Part shown: in pieces, positions 16,602 to 25,000 of the stretch
How positions within the stretch are numbered: the first letter of the stretch is position 1
How the letters are laid out: every line of letters begins with the position of its first letter
NCBI RefSeq assembly: GCF_008801815.1
Contig: NZ_VZOX01000007.1
From: Edwardsiella anguillarum
GTDB lineage: Bacteria; Pseudomonadota; Gammaproteobacteria; Enterobacterales; Enterobacteriaceae
Length of the DNA: 64,000 bases
Direction: 5' to 3' (one strand)
Notes under the pieces: model-generated
What the model was told of the DNA's origin: nothing
The model's database searches: none
Seen by the model: only the letters and a program-made list of their open reading frames with translations
Translations under genes and position numbers: made by a program

Positions 16602-17141
16602 ATGGCAACAATGGAAGAAACCCAGGCTTTTGAGAACCGCATTCTGGAACGGCTCAATGCCAGACAGACAGTAAAGGGCCTGCTACAAGCGGCGATACCG
16701 ATGCTGGCCGAGGCTATCGACCGTTTGGTGTTACAGGCGTTCCGTAAGGATGACTATGCGGTGAAATATGCCGTCGAACCCCTGCTAGAGAGCGATGGTC
16801 CATTAGCGGCGCTACCGATGCGTTTAAAGCTGATCTATGCCTTAGGTGCCATCAGCCGCATCGAGTATGAGGATATCGAGCTGCTGCTGGCGCTGCATAA
16901 CCAACTGACGTTGGATAGCCAGACTTACCACTTTACCGACGATGAAGTGCTCGGCCCACTCCGCATGCTGCACGGCATGCGTCACTTACCACTCGCGCCC
17001 ACATTGCATCTCCCTGAGGATGTGGTCGACTCCCGCTTAGTTGATATGCAGCAGCAGCGTTATCAGCAAATGGTGCGTTCAACACTGGTGTTAAGCCTCA
17101 CCGAAATGCTGGCCAGCCTTGCGCATAAGAAGGCCTTTTAA
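16602..17141 (+). CDS. mtlR: Mannitol operon repressor MtlR
   Basis: The 179-residue protein matches MtlR (195 aa in E. coli), an all-helical protein that lowers mtl expression and binds HPr. Visible features are the helical start ENRILERLNARQTVKGLL and the core KLIYALGAISRIEYEDIELLLALHNQL. It has no classical DNA-binding helix-turn-helix, so repression may be indirect. It is the last gene of mtlADR and converges on avtA with only 15 bp between stop codons. It is slightly short at the N-terminus compared with E. coli. Confidence 0.93.
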   Translation: MATMEETQAFENRILERLNARQTVKGLLQAAIPMLAEAIDRLVLQAFRKDDYAVKYAVEPLLESDGPLAALPMRLKLIYALGAISRIEYEDIELLLALHNQLTLDSQTYHFTDDEVLGPLRMLHGMRHLPLAPTLHLPEDVVDSRLVDMQQQRYQQMVRSTLVLSLTEMLASLAHKKAF

Positions 17142-17156
17142 CGGTAAAGCGTCCTA

Positions 17157-18419
17157 TCACTCGCGTAGTGCCGCTTCGCAGTAGGCACGCTCGACCTCTT
17201 CTGCCAGGATCTGCACCCCGCGTTCAATCAACGCCGGATCCGGCACATAGTTCATGCGCATACACTGCCGTGTATGCGGCCAATCCTGCGCCAGCCCCGG
17301 AAAAAAGTGGTCGCCGGGAACCATCAGTACGCCGCGCAGTTTCAGTCGTTGATACAGTACTTCGCTACCAATCGGCAGATCCTTAAACCATAGCCAAAGA
17401 AAAATTGCCCCCTCTGGGCGGTGGATCAGGCAGCGCTCCTCCGGCAGATAGCGGCGAATAATCGCCAGCGTCTGGTCAACACGCTGCTGATAGAAAGGGC
17501 GGATCACCTCGCGACTCAGCCGCAGCAGGTCGCCGCGCTCGATCATGCGCAGTGCCAGCGCGGGACCCATGCTGCCCGGAGAGAGACTGATGACGCCGTT
17601 CATATTGCTCAGCGCCTGAATGGTTCGTTCGTCAGCCACCACGATCCCGCAGCGTACGCCCGGCAACCCTAGCTTCGACAAGCTCATGCACAGGATCGTA
17701 TTTGGGTTCCACAGCGGCGTCGCCTCGGTAAAGATGATCCCGGGAAAGGGCACCCCGTAGGCGTTATCGATCAGCAGCGGAACCCTATGCTGCCGTGCCA
17801 GAGCATCTAGGCGGGTAAGCTCTTCATCCGTCAGCACGTTCCCGGTTGGGTTGGTTGGCCGCGATACGCAGATCAGTCCAATGTCATCCTCAATCTTCAA
17901 GCGATCGAAGTCGATATGGTACTTGAACTGTCCCTGAGGCAGCAGCGCAATGCTGGGTTTGAGCGCCACAAACAGATCATCCTCCAGGCCAGCGTCGGCA
18001 TAGCCGATATACTCCGGCGCCAGCGGAAACAGGACCCGCCGCCGAGCGCCATCGCTGCGCCGACCCGCAAACAGGTTAAAGAGGTAGAAAAACGCGCTCT
18101 GACTGCCGTTAGTCAGCGCAATATTTTGTGCCCCAATCGGCCAGCCATACTGTTCTGATAGCAGCCTGGCCAACGCCTCCAGCAGCGTATCCTTACCCTG
18201 TGGTCCATCATAGTTACACAGCGCTTCACCCAGCGTCCCCTCCTCCAGCAGCTCACGACATAGGGAGGTAAAATAATCCTCCATCTGCGCAATCCGCGCC
18301 GGGTTACCGCCGCCCAGCATAACGGCACCGGGTGTGCGCAGGCCATTATTGAGATCGTCCATCAGACGGGTGATTGCGGAGTAACGGGTAAATCTCTCGC
18401 CAAAAGCAGAAAACGTCAT
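17157..18419 (-). CDS. avtA: Valine--pyruvate aminotransferase
   Basis: AvtA (420 aa; 417 in E. coli) is a PLP-dependent class I/II aminotransferase that makes valine or alanine from the matching keto acids with alanine or pyruvate. Seen are MLGGGNPARI, YDGPQGKDTLLEALA, ALTNGSQSAFFY and the cofactor-lysine region MSLSKLGLPGVRCGIV, and FLWLWFKDLP near the end. The gene converges with mtlR, as expected for avtA near mtl in enteric genomes. No terminator was seen downstream. Confidence 0.95.
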   Translation of the reverse strand: MTFSAFGERFTRYSAITRLMDDLNNGLRTPGAVMLGGGNPARIAQMEDYFTSLCRELLEEGTLGEALCNYDGPQGKDTLLEALARLLSEQYGWPIGAQNIALTNGSQSAFFYLFNLFAGRRSDGARRRVLFPLAPEYIGYADAGLEDDLFVALKPSIALLPQGQFKYHIDFDRLKIEDDIGLICVSRPTNPTGNVLTDEELTRLDALARQHRVPLLIDNAYGVPFPGIIFTEATPLWNPNTILCMSLSKLGLPGVRCGIVVADERTIQALSNMNGVISLSPGSMGPALALRMIERGDLLRLSREVIRPFYQQRVDQTLAIIRRYLPEERCLIHRPEGAIFLWLWFKDLPIGSEVLYQRLKLRGVLMVPGDHFFPGLAQDWPHTRQCMRMNYVPDPALIERGVQILAEEVERAYCEAALRE

Positions 18420-18541
18420 AGCGGACCACGCGGACGGTTAGGGATAAAAAAAGCCACCTTACCTGCAGTTCGGCGAGGCGACAAGTCGACCGCCCAGCCC
18501 CTTTATTTTGATTATTCTGTAAAAGTCAGGAATAGCAGAAT

Positions 18542-18568
18542 AAAAAAAGGCGCAGCCGCGGCTGCGCC
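18542..18568 (-). terminator. ibpAB terminator
   Basis: GGCGCAGCCG and CGGCTGCGCC form a perfect 10-bp palindrome (18549-18568), followed on the minus strand by seven T. It lies about 46 bp after the ibpB stop. Confidence 0.9.
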
Positions 18569-18614
18569 AAATCGAGAGGGTTTATACCCACGGGGGGTAT
18601 GGACGATCTGATTA

Positions 18615-19079
18615 TTACTGTTGGGTGTTCGGTTCATCCCGGCACTCGAGCGCCGCCGGATCGCGCTGCGCGGCGCTGATGATAATACGCTGCGGCTGGA
18701 GCGCCTCCGGTACGTGACGCACCAGGTCGATATTCAATAGGCCGTTTTCAAAGGCGGCGCCCTCTACCGTCAGGTGTTCTGCCAGGGTAAAGCTCAACTC
18801 AAAGGCTTTGCACACCAGCCCCTGATGCAGGTACTCCACCGGCTTTTCCGGTTTGACCGGGTTGCCGCGCACCGTCAGGCGTGGGCCTTCAACCTCAATA
18901 TCCAGCTCACTCTGGCGAAATCCCGCCAGCGCGAGAGAGATGCGGTAGTGGTTATCATCACTCTTTTCAATGTTATAGGGTGGAAATCCCTGCGGTTCCA
19001 GCGAGGTTTGCATGGCATTAGCCAGCTTGTCAAAACCAATCCACTGACGCATTAACGGTGAAAGGTCATAATTACGCAT
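18615..19079 (-). CDS. ibpB: Small heat-shock protein IbpB
   Basis: The start is taken at ATG 19079 (MRNYDLSPLMRQWIGFDKLANAM), because AAGGAG stands 9 nt before it and only 3 nt before the alternative ATG at 19085. The protein has 154 aa (142 in E. coli). It is an alpha-crystallin-type chaperone that works with IbpA on protein aggregates and hands them to DnaK/ClpB. The crystallin domain runs over about residues 30-125, with FPPYNIEKSDDNHYRISLALAGF. The acidic C-terminal tail is longer than in E. coli. A thermometer-like leader precedes it. Confidence 0.95.
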   Translation of the reverse strand: MRNYDLSPLMRQWIGFDKLANAMQTSLEPQGFPPYNIEKSDDNHYRISLALAGFRQSELDIEVEGPRLTVRGNPVKPEKPVEYLHQGLVCKAFELSFTLAEHLTVEGAAFENGLLNIDLVRHVPEALQPQRIIISAAQRDPAALECRDEPNTQQ

Positions 19080-19087
19080 GTTCATAT

Positions 19088-19105
19088 ACTCCTTCTAAGA
19101 AGCGA
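19088..19105 (-). promoter_or_regulatory. ROSE-like RNA thermometer before ibpB
   Basis: On the minus strand UCGCU, a hallmark of ROSE elements, is followed by CUUCU-UAG-AAGGAG, which can bury the Shine-Dalgarno in a weak hairpin that would melt with heat. Enteric ibpB leaders are known to act this way. Confidence 0.55.
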
Positions 19106-19195
19106 GATGTTAATAATGCTCAGGTGGAATTATTTCCACCTGCATTGCCCCCAAAGGCAGGCAAAAAATAGAATCAGCCAACCAGCTAACTGCCG

Positions 19196-19609
19196 TTATT
19201 TTATGGCAATCTTACGCGCCTGCTGCGACTCGGGAATGACGCGTGCCAAGTCGATAAATAATAGTCCATTCTCCAGCCGCGCGCCTTCTATATGAATATG
19301 TTCAGCCAGCTGAAATTTACGCTCAAAATTACGCTCGGCGATCCCCTGATACAAATAGGTGCGCTGCTTGTCGCTCACTTGATGAGATCCTTTAATAATC
19401 AGTGAGTTGGAATGAGATATTATCTCAAGCTCCTCCTCATCAAAGCCAGCGACGGCAATAGAAATACGGTAGTGATTATCATCTACCAGTTCAACATTAT
19501 ACGGAGGATATCCCCCATTGGTATTATTCTGCCCCGACTCAATAAGATTGAATAAACGATCGAATCCGATAGCAGAACGGTACAGCGGTGCCAAATCAAA
19601 ATTACGCAT
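19196..19609 (-). CDS. ibpA: Small heat-shock protein IbpA
   Basis: IbpA is 137 aa, the same length as in E. coli. It begins MRNFDLAPLYRSAIGFDRLF and carries the alpha-crystallin core, with PPYNVELVDDNHYRISIAVAGF. It coats aggregated proteins with IbpB and also represses its own translation in E. coli. A sigma-32 promoter at 19715-19742 and a ROSE-type hairpin over its AGGAGG site give two layers of heat control. ibpB follows after 110 bp with its own structured leader. Confidence 0.97.
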   Translation of the reverse strand: MRNFDLAPLYRSAIGFDRLFNLIESGQNNTNGGYPPYNVELVDDNHYRISIAVAGFDEEELEIISHSNSLIIKGSHQVSDKQRTYLYQGIAERNFERKFQLAEHIHIEGARLENGLLFIDLARVIPESQQARKIAIK

Positions 19610-19617
19610 AGCGACAA

Positions 19618-19640
19618 CCTCCTAAACAATGCAGCGAGGA
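19618..19640 (-). promoter_or_regulatory. ROSE-like RNA thermometer before ibpA
   Basis: The minus strand has CCUCGCU, then a short loop, then AGGAGG 8 nt before the start. The UCGCU element can pair imperfectly with the Shine-Dalgarno, as in the ROSE family (enteric ibpA leaders), so translation should rise with temperature. Confidence 0.7.
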
Positions 19641-19714
19641 TGAAATAATCTTCCTAATGGACAGATTGATTAAATAGATACCCTATCGGCATATCCATCA
19701 TTGCTCTTTTAATA

Positions 19715-19742
19715 AGATGGCGACGATCCTGACGTTTTCAAG
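19715..19742 (-). promoter_or_regulatory. Sigma-32 promoter of ibpAB
   Basis: CTTGAAA (19736-19742) matches the -35 consensus and CGCCATCT (19715-19722) the -10 consensus CCCCATNT, with 13 bp between, the usual heat-shock spacing. Transcription would give a leader of about 100 nt. Confidence 0.8.
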
Positions 19743-19884
19743 CGCTATCGTCTAAATTTTATGATACAGCACATATTGACAAAATTTGGCTGAAAAACAA
19801 ACACACCGTCAATATTCCGGTATATGCTAAGCAGCGTTGCCGGAAAGAGACAGCGGCAGATTGGAATCAGCCCAGGATGACACT

Positions 19885-20235
19885 ATGACTACACCCTTCG
19901 TGCGCCATACCACGCTCCTGCTTGCCGGGAGTATGCTGTTACTCAGCAGCGGATGCTCCAGCGTCATGACGCGCGTCGGCCCCCATCAGGGCTACTACGC
20001 AGGGACCAAAAACGATCTGCAAATGATCGGCAGCGAGGAGAGCGGCTGGGCCATGCGCCCGCTGTTGGCGCTGGACCTACCGCTGTCGGCGGTTGCCGAT
20101 ACGCTGCTGTTGCCCTATGACTACTACCGCGCCGACGACGATCCGGCCGCGGAGTCGCCGCGCGCCCGGGTTCAGCGCGCCGAGCAGGCCAGCGTTGCCA
20201 GCGGCATGGCGCCACCGGCAGCGCTAGGAAACTGA
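19885..20235 (+). CDS. yidQ: YidQ family lipoprotein (DUF1375)
   Basis: Starting at ATG 19885, with AGGA upstream, the product is 116 aa (110 in E. coli). A lipoprotein signal ends LLSSGCSS near residue 26. The short mature part, VGPHQGYYAGTKNDLQMI and LDLPLSAVADTLLLPYDYY, is typical of DUF1375 lipoproteins. The role is unknown. It lies between ibpA and yidR as in E. coli and converges with yidR with 6 bp between their stop codons. Confidence 0.9.
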   Translation: MTTPFVRHTTLLLAGSMLLLSSGCSSVMTRVGPHQGYYAGTKNDLQMIGSEESGWAMRPLLALDLPLSAVADTLLLPYDYYRADDDPAAESPRARVQRAEQASVASGMAPPAALGN

Positions 20236-20241
20236 CCGCGG

Positions 20242-21540
20242 CTACTCGTCATCCGAGCTCAGGCGCGCGACAAAAATTTGTGCCCAACCGTTGACCTCTC
20301 GCATATAGGCTACCCAGCGGCCATCCGGCGACGGAATGACGGCGTCCGCGCAGGGAGGCTGCGCCGTACGCTCGGTGATCCGGGTGACCGCTCCGCTGGC
20401 CACATCGCAGCGCACCACGCTGTTATCCATCACCATCAGCACCGAGCGCCCGTCCGGGTGCCAGTTAAAGGCGGACTGCACGTCATATTCTCCGTGGGTC
20501 ACCTGGCGTAGCTCACCGCCGTTAGGCGATACGCGCCACAGCTGTACCACGCCATTTTCGTCCCGCATCAGAAACGCGATGCTCCCGCCGTCCGGCGCGC
20601 TGCGAACCCAGTGCCGCGGGATCGTCGCCAGGCCGGGGTAGCGCCGAGAATGGGTAAACGTCAATCGCCGCTGCGATACGCCGGCCGGCGGCGCCGGCAG
20701 GGTGCCCCCGCTCCCCTGCAGCGGTGAGACGCCAGCCAGACGATAGGCGCTATCCTCTTCAGGCAGGTCAACAATAAACAGCTCCGGTACGCGCTGGCCG
20801 TCTTCTGACAACGTATCGCCGATAAATGCCAGCGCCCAGCGCTGACGCTGGCCGTCGGGCTTCAGGTATCCCCGCTGACCGACCCAGCCCTCCTCATAGG
20901 CCCGGGTGATATCATCGCTGCCGGGACGCGGCGTTGGCGTCGTGTGGGTTACCAGCACGCAGAAATGGCTGCCATCATACTCACGCGGGTGCGTTTTGGC
21001 AGAGCGTACCGGCGATCCCGACAGCGCGACCCCCACGTTGCGCTGATCGCGCTCAGGAGAGTCCTCGTGCATCACATGATCGTTATAGGTAAAGCTCAGG
21101 CGCGACGCATCGGGGCTAAAGACGTGTACGTGGGAGCCACCGCGCAGGGCACCGGGAGTATAGGGGGGCGTGATATCCAGCGCGTCCAGCGTCTCTGCAA
21201 CGTCGGGATGCTCGGCGCTGACGATCACCCCACGCCGATGGTGAAAATCGTACTGCCAGAGCGCATCTGGGTGCTCCGGCCCGTGAATAAAGACATAGCG
21301 CTCCGGCAGCGTTGGCGCCACCGTGACCACGCCAACGCAGGCGCCGTCGACGGCGCAGTAGAGACACTGCGTCTGGCCATCGGGCACGCTGACCCGCTCA
21401 ATGGTCTCGCCGCTGAATGTCGCACCGTGCGGACGCACGTCATAGGCTATCCAGCGGCTGTCGGGTGTCCAGACATGGGTATTGGTCAACTGATGCCCGC
21501 GGGCATCGTAGGTAAGCTGTAACTCTGATGGATGGCGCAT
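20242..21540 (-). CDS. yidR: DUF3748 beta-propeller protein YidR
   Basis: This 432-residue protein (415 in E. coli) matches YidR. It carries repeats of the TolB/WD40-like type: FSPDASRLSFTYND, SAPDGGSIAFLMRDENGVVQLWRV, WHPDGRSVLMVMD and PSPDGRWVAYMREVNG. These blades indicate a propeller of six or seven blades. There is no obvious signal peptide. The function is unknown; binding or hydrolysis of a carbohydrate or peptide would be guesswork. The position next to yidQ and upstream of yidA is as in E. coli. Confidence 0.9.
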   Translation of the reverse strand: MRHPSELQLTYDARGHQLTNTHVWTPDSRWIAYDVRPHGATFSGETIERVSVPDGQTQCLYCAVDGACVGVVTVAPTLPERYVFIHGPEHPDALWQYDFHHRRGVIVSAEHPDVAETLDALDITPPYTPGALRGGSHVHVFSPDASRLSFTYNDHVMHEDSPERDQRNVGVALSGSPVRSAKTHPREYDGSHFCVLVTHTTPTPRPGSDDITRAYEEGWVGQRGYLKPDGQRQRWALAFIGDTLSEDGQRVPELFIVDLPEEDSAYRLAGVSPLQGSGGTLPAPPAGVSQRRLTFTHSRRYPGLATIPRHWVRSAPDGGSIAFLMRDENGVVQLWRVSPNGGELRQVTHGEYDVQSAFNWHPDGRSVLMVMDNSVVRCDVASGAVTRITERTAQPPCADAVIPSPDGRWVAYMREVNGWAQIFVARLSSDDE

Positions 21541-21625
21541 AATTAGCCCCCTGGCGGCCTGTTTTTACCAGCATAAACCAGGCCCGCCGGAGAGACTATC
21601 CATAAGCGGCATTTTACACAGCGGC

Positions 21626-22444
21626 TTACGCCGCATTGAGAATCCAGCGCTGGATAGCCTGCGCCACGCCATCTTCGCGGTTGCTGGCCGTCACATACTG
21701 CGCCGCGGCTAGAATGGCCGGCTCGGCGTTGCCCATCGCCACCCCCAGGCCGGCGTAGTCAATCATCGCCAGATCGTTACCGTGGTCGCCAATACACATC
21801 ACATGCTGGCGGTCGATACCCAGATGCTCGGCCAAACGTGCGATCCCTTTCCCTTTGTCCACGTCGCGATGTAGGATCTCGAGGAAGAACGGGCTGCTAC
21901 GCAGCAGGGTATAGCGTTGATACGCCTGCGCGGGAATGCGCGCGATCGCCGCCTCCAGCACCTCGGGGTGATCGATCATCATCACCTTGGGAAAACGCAG
22001 GGAAGGATCCATCTGTTCTGCCGGGCAAAAATACAGCGGAATGCCGGTAATAAAGGATTCGTGCACCGTGTACTTACTGATATCCCTATTGGCGGTAAAC
22101 AGACGCTCAGCGTCCAGCGCGTGAAAATGGCAGCCCACCTCACGCGCCAGCGCCTCCAGATAACGGTAGTCGCTATAGTCCAACGCGGTCTCAAACAGGG
22201 TCTCTCCGCTATCGGCATGGACAATCAGCCCCCCGTTATTGCACAGGCAATACTCCCCGGCGACATCCAGCGCCAGCTCGCGTAGGTAAGGACGCACCCC
22301 GATCAGCGGGCGGCCGGTGGCCAACACCACTTTAACCCCCCGCCGGCGCGCGTCAGCGATGGCGGCCTTTACCGCCGGTGTAATTTCCCGCGCCTCGTTC
22401 AGCAGCGTTCCATCCAAATCGATAGCGATCAGTTTAATTGGCAT
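21626..22444 (-). CDS. yidA: HAD-family (Cof-type) sugar phosphatase YidA
   Basis: YidA has 272 aa (270 in E. coli). Motif I is LIAIDLDGTLLN with the nucleophile Asp; motif II is the Thr in VVLATGRPL; the cap domain is type C2B; and motif IV is CIGDHGNDLAMIDYAGLGVAMGNA. The family hydrolyses sugar phosphates such as erythrose 4-phosphate and alpha-glucose 1-phosphate, in the cytoplasm. A GGGAG site is upstream of the ATG. It lies downstream of gyrB, after a terminator at 22497-22521, so it probably has its own promoter. Confidence 0.94.
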   Translation of the reverse strand: MPIKLIAIDLDGTLLNEAREITPAVKAAIADARRRGVKVVLATGRPLIGVRPYLRELALDVAGEYCLCNNGGLIVHADSGETLFETALDYSDYRYLEALAREVGCHFHALDAERLFTANRDISKYTVHESFITGIPLYFCPAEQMDPSLRFPKVMMIDHPEVLEAAIARIPAQAYQRYTLLRSSPFFLEILHRDVDKGKGIARLAEHLGIDRQHVMCIGDHGNDLAMIDYAGLGVAMGNAEPAILAAAQYVTASNREDGVAQAIQRWILNAA

Positions 22445-22496
22445 GATTGGCTCCCTTATTCAATGCACGCGGGTCAGCGCTGGTTAACCCACAGCA

Positions 22497-22521
22497 AAAA
22501 GGGACGTTTCCGTCCCTTTTC
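22497..22521 (-). terminator. gyrB terminator
   Basis: AAAAGGGACG and CGTCCCTTTTT form a hairpin with a 4-nt loop, ending in T on the minus strand. It follows the gyrB stop by about 20 bp and ends the dnaA-dnaN-recF-gyrB unit. Confidence 0.85.
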
Positions 22522-22542
22522 AACTCATTATATCCGGCGCAA

Positions 22543-24957
22543 TTAAAAGTCCAGATTGGACGCTTTCAGCGCGTTCTCTTCAATAAAGGCCCGGCGCGGC
22601 TCAACCGCATCCCCCATCAGGGTGGTGAACAACTGATCGGCCGCCACCGCATCCTTGATGGTCACGCGCAGCATGCGGCGCCCTTCCGGATCCATGGTGG
22701 TTTCCCACAGCTGTTCCGGGTTCATTTCACCCAGCCCTTTGTAGCGCTGAATGGCCAGGCCGCGACGCGACTCCTTCACCAACCAGTCCAGCGCCTGCTC
22801 AAAGCTGATCACCGGCTGGCGACGCTCGCCGCGCTCCACGAAGGCGCTCTCTTCCAACAGGTCACGCAGCTTTTCGCCCAGCGCGCAAATGCGGCGATAT
22901 TCGGCGCCGTGAGCAAAGTCAAAGTCAAACGCGTAGTCGGTATCCACGCCGTGGGTACGCACGCGCACCAGCGGCTCAAACATCTGGCGTTCGCGATTCT
23001 CCAGAACGCGGGCGCTATAGACACTACCGTGCAGCTCCTTCTCGTTCAGCGTTGCCACCAGCGAGTTAATCCACTGCTCAACCTGCGCCTGGTTCCCCAG
23101 GTCGGCTTCGCTGAGGGTCGGCTGATAAATAAGCTGATTCAGCACCGCCTTGGGATAGCGACGCTCCATGCGACCGATCAGCTTCTGCACCTGGTAATGT
23201 TCCGCCACCAGTTTTTCCAGCGGCTCACCGGCCAACGCAGGGGCGGCGGCGTTGATATGCAGGGCGGCGCCGTCCAGCGCGATGGACATCTGATACTGGT
23301 CCATCGCCTCATCGTCTTTAATGTACTGCTCCTGCTTGCCTTTCTTCACCTTGTACAGCGGCGGCTGAGCAATATACACATGGCCGCGCTCGATAATTTC
23401 CGGCATCTGGCGGTAGAAGAAGGTCAGCAGCAGCGTACGAATGTGCGAACCGTCGACGTCGGCATCGGTCATGATAATAATGCTGTGGTAGCGCAGCTTA
23501 TCCGGGTTGTACTCATCCCGACCAATGCCGCAGCCCAGTGCGGTGATCAGGGTCGCGACCTCCTGCGAGGAGAGCATCTTATCGAAGCGTGCCTTCTCGA
23601 CGTTGAGGATCTTACCCTTCAGCGGCAGGATGGCCTGATTCTTACGGTTACGCCCCTGCTTGGCAGAGCCGCCCGCAGAGTCCCCTTCCACTAAGTAAAG
23701 CTCTGAATGGGCGGGATCGCGCTCCTGGCAGTCCGCCAGCTTGCCCGGCAGGCCGGCCAGATCCAGCGCGCCCTTGCGACGGGTCATTTCACGCGCCTTG
23801 CGAGCCGCCTCACGGGCGCGGGCCGCGTCGATGATTTTACCTACGACGATTTTGGCATCGCTGGGATTTTCCAGCAGGTATTCAGCCAGACGCTCGTTCA
23901 TCAGCGACTCAACGGCGGATTTCACCTCAGAAGAGACCAGCTTATCCTTGGTCTGAGAGGAGAACTTGGGATCCGGCACCTTCACGGACACCACGGCAAT
24001 CAGCCCCTCACGCGCATCGTCGCCGGTGGCGGAGATTTTGCTCTTCTTGGTATAGCCTTCGTTTTCCATGTAGCTGTTCAGCGTACGGGTCATCGCCGCA
24101 CGGAAACCGGCCAGATGAGTCCCGCCGTCGCGCTGCGGGATGTTATTGGTAAAGCAGTAGATATTCTCCTGGAAGCCATCGTTCCACTGCAGAGCCACCT
24201 CTACGCCGATATCATCCTTCATGGTCGAAAAGTAAAACACGTTCGGATGGATCGGCGTTTTGTTTTTGTTCAGATACTCAACAAACGCCTTGATCCCACC
24301 CTCATAGTGGAAATGATCTTCGCGATCGTTGCGTTTGTCGCGCAGGCGAATGGAGACGCCGGAGTTCAGGAAAGAGAGTTCACGCAGGCGCTTAGCCAGA
24401 ATGTCATACTGGAATTCGACCACATTGCTGAAGGTCTCCATGCTCGGCCAGAAACGCACGCGGGTACCGGTCTGCTCGGTGTCGCCAACCACCTTCAGCG
24501 GCGCCGCCGGCACACCGTGCCGGTAGATTTGCTCATGGACATGGCCATCGCGGCGGATCACCAGCTCCAGCTTCTCGGACAGGGCATTCACTACGGAAAC
24601 CCCCACGCCATGCAGGCCGCCGGAGACTTTATAGGAGTTGTCGTCAAATTTACCGCCGGCGTGCAGCACGGTCATGATGACCTCGGCGGCAGAGACACCC
24701 TCCTCCGGGTGAATGCCGGTTGGGATGCCGCGGCCGTCATCCTGTACGGAGACAGAGTTGTCACTGTGAATGGTGACGATGATATCTTTGCAATAACCAG
24801 CGAGCGCTTCGTCAATCGCGTTATCCACCACCTCAAACACCATGTGGTGCAGACCCGTACCATCATCGGTATCCCCGATGTACATGCCCGGGCGCTTACG
24901 AACGGCATCCAGCCCTTTTAATACCTTGATACTTGAGGAGTCATACGTATTTGACAT
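22543..24957 (-). CDS. gyrB: DNA gyrase subunit B
   Basis: GyrB is 804 aa, as in E. coli. The N-terminal GHKL ATPase shows VVDNAIDEALAG with the catalytic Glu, DDGRGIP and GGLHGVGVSVVNAL. The Toprim domain has VEGDSAGGSAKQGR with the acidic metal ligand, and DADVDGSHIRTLLL. The C-terminal GyrA-binding part ends with FIEENALKASNLDF. With GyrA (not in the window) it supercoils DNA. It is last in dnaA-dnaN-recF-gyrB and 43 bp after recF. The long antisense frames over this gene are artefacts. Confidence 0.99.
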   Translation of the reverse strand: MSNTYDSSSIKVLKGLDAVRKRPGMYIGDTDDGTGLHHMVFEVVDNAIDEALAGYCKDIIVTIHSDNSVSVQDDGRGIPTGIHPEEGVSAAEVIMTVLHAGGKFDDNSYKVSGGLHGVGVSVVNALSEKLELVIRRDGHVHEQIYRHGVPAAPLKVVGDTEQTGTRVRFWPSMETFSNVVEFQYDILAKRLRELSFLNSGVSIRLRDKRNDREDHFHYEGGIKAFVEYLNKNKTPIHPNVFYFSTMKDDIGVEVALQWNDGFQENIYCFTNNIPQRDGGTHLAGFRAAMTRTLNSYMENEGYTKKSKISATGDDAREGLIAVVSVKVPDPKFSSQTKDKLVSSEVKSAVESLMNERLAEYLLENPSDAKIVVGKIIDAARAREAARKAREMTRRKGALDLAGLPGKLADCQERDPAHSELYLVEGDSAGGSAKQGRNRKNQAILPLKGKILNVEKARFDKMLSSQEVATLITALGCGIGRDEYNPDKLRYHSIIIMTDADVDGSHIRTLLLTFFYRQMPEIIERGHVYIAQPPLYKVKKGKQEQYIKDDEAMDQYQMSIALDGAALHINAAAPALAGEPLEKLVAEHYQVQKLIGRMERRYPKAVLNQLIYQPTLSEADLGNQAQVEQWINSLVATLNEKELHGSVYSARVLENRERQMFEPLVRVRTHGVDTDYAFDFDFAHGAEYRRICALGEKLRDLLEESAFVERGERRQPVISFEQALDWLVKESRRGLAIQRYKGLGEMNPEQLWETTMDPEGRRMLRVTIKDAVAADQLFTTLMGDAVEPRRAFIEENALKASNLDF

Positions 24958-25000
24958 CAGCCTTTCTCGCTCATTGGATAACTATCGTAATAAATCGAAT

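Noticed and set aside
22447..24921. Two long plus-strand frames (415 and 404 codons) over gyrB
   Set aside because: They are antisense shadows of gyrB with no recognisable domain.
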